Part shown: piece after piece, positions 24,243 through 24,785 of the stretch
Layout of the letters: each line of letters starts with the position of its first letter
How positions within the stretch are numbered: the stretch's first letter is position 1
Origin: Treponema sp.
GTDB lineage: Bacteria > Spirochaetota > Spirochaetia > Treponematales > Treponemataceae
NCBI GenBank assembly: GCA_016293915.1
Contig: JAEDCY010000037.1
Location: 1 to 24,785 of the forward strand
Direction: 5' to 3'
Length of the DNA stretch: 24,785 nt
Program-made: the position numbers and the translations under genes
The notes under the pieces: model-generated
What the model was told of the DNA's origin: nothing
Seen by the model: only the letters and a program-made list of their open reading frames with translations
The model's database searches: none

Positions 24243-24785
24243 TTACCCAATCGGATCCCCGCAGAACTCTTTTCTTTTACAGGCTTTGCAGTGGGCACCC
24301 ATCCAGACGCTGTCGAATTGTTCGGCGGCATTTTTTACAAACTCTTTGTTAGTGCTTAGGATGCCGGCTTCGAAATTGCGGGTGTTTTCACCTTTCATGC
24401 CAAGTCCGGCTCCGGTTAGATTTGCGGAACCGACGTAGGCGGCTTTGAGATCGAAAACTATAATCTTAAAATGAACTCTCGGGCAGAGGACTCGTTCCAT
24501 GCCTTCTATAAGGGCGGGGTATTTGTCGAAGTCTTGGCGGAAGGCAGGACCTGGTTCTTTTGCGTGGATCAGGCGGATTTCTACTCCGCGTTTTGCTAGG
24601 TCGGATAAAACTTCCAGCAGTGGTTTAGTGCTGCGGCCGTCTTTTACGTAGAGGTCTTTGATGTCTGCAGTGCCGATCCACAAAGTTTTCTTTACTGTTT
24701 TTATTCGCTCAATTACCTGGTCGTAATGTGCTTCGTTGGAAATGTAGATAAATTCTGAATTGGACGAAGCGGGGGATTTTAAGGG
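24243..24785 (-). CDS. PLD-family protein, 5' end beyond the window
   Basis: The frame is open from the right edge to a stop at 24245-24243, giving at least 180 residues. A phospholipase D/nuclease motif is clear: H-F-K-IIVF-D (HxKx4D), followed by AYVGSANLTGAG. Upstream, EFIYISNEAHYDQVIERIKTVKKTLWIGTADI fits the first strand and helix of a PLD-like unit. The C-terminus has CKACKRKEFC, a possible metal-binding knuckle. Only one HKD motif is visible, so it may act as a dimer or the second lies outside. The gene is convergent with the GHKL gene (14-nt gap) and more GC-rich than it, so the AT-rich island ends here. Confidence 0.85.
   Translation of the reverse strand, partial: PLKSPASSNSEFIYISNEAHYDQVIERIKTVKKTLWIGTADIKDLYVKDGRSTKPLLEVLSDLAKRGVEIRLIHAKEPGPAFRQDFDKYPALIEGMERVLCPRVHFKIIVFDLKAAYVGSANLTGAGLGMKGENTRNFEAGILSTNKEFVKNAAEQFDSVWMGAHCKACKRKEFCGDPIG

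Overview
The window looks like part of an accessory replicon (a plasmid, or a plasmid-like integrated element) of a low-GC, motile Gram-negative bacterium. A host-associated spirochaete such as Treponema is my best guess, but this rests on general resemblance and is tentative. Evidence for the replicon: a ParA ATPase with a ribbon-helix-helix partner, a probable Rep initiator, an iteron array with 21-bp phasing, phased A-tracts and a primase-helicase fusion, all in 10.7-16.1 kb. I see no rRNA, tRNA or CRISPR array.

Left arm (about 0.3-10.7 kb). This is the most unusual part. Seven minus-strand genes and two divergent plus-strand genes appear to form one system. Three proteins are soluble relatives of flagellar parts: a stand-alone FlhA cytoplasmic domain without membrane helices (2426-3574), a FlhB cytoplasmic-like domain that has lost the NPTH autocleavage motif and is fused to a new domain (1372-2466), and a short FliG-like protein that keeps the charged torque residues (8417-9118). 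They sit with a MoxR AAA+ ATPase, a VWA/MIDAS protein, three paralogues of the domain fused to the FlhB-like part, a PcfJ-domain protein and a WYL-domain regulator. A 17-bp palindrome, TATC-N7-TGATAG in its core, lies upstream of every one of the five transcription units, always in the same orientation and 10 nt from a candidate -10 box. The genes therefore look like a single regulon, probably controlled by the WYL protein. I do not know of a described system with this composition. Plausible jobs are a MoxR-remodelled cytosolic assembly, a modulator of the host flagellum, or a conflict/defence system.

Middle (10.7-16.1 kb). A repeat-rich AT region with a good promoter leads into parA, a ribbon-helix-helix gene and the Rep gene. 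Then come eight iterons, a curved A-tract segment and several hairpins, followed by the CHC2/TOPRIM/DnaB-type primase-helicase.

Right arm (16.1-24.8 kb). Four copies of a 23-bp tandem repeat precede an apparently leaderless AAA+ ATPase with a DUF4143 C-terminus. Next are two AT-rich genes that look like an acquired defence pair: a GmrSD-like DUF262/DUF1524 protein whose frame is broken at a perfect A AAA AAG slippery heptamer, and a 1546-residue GHKL (sacsin/HSP90-like) ATPase with a C-terminal DUF3883 nuclease-like domain. A PLD-family gene enters from the right edge on the minus strand.
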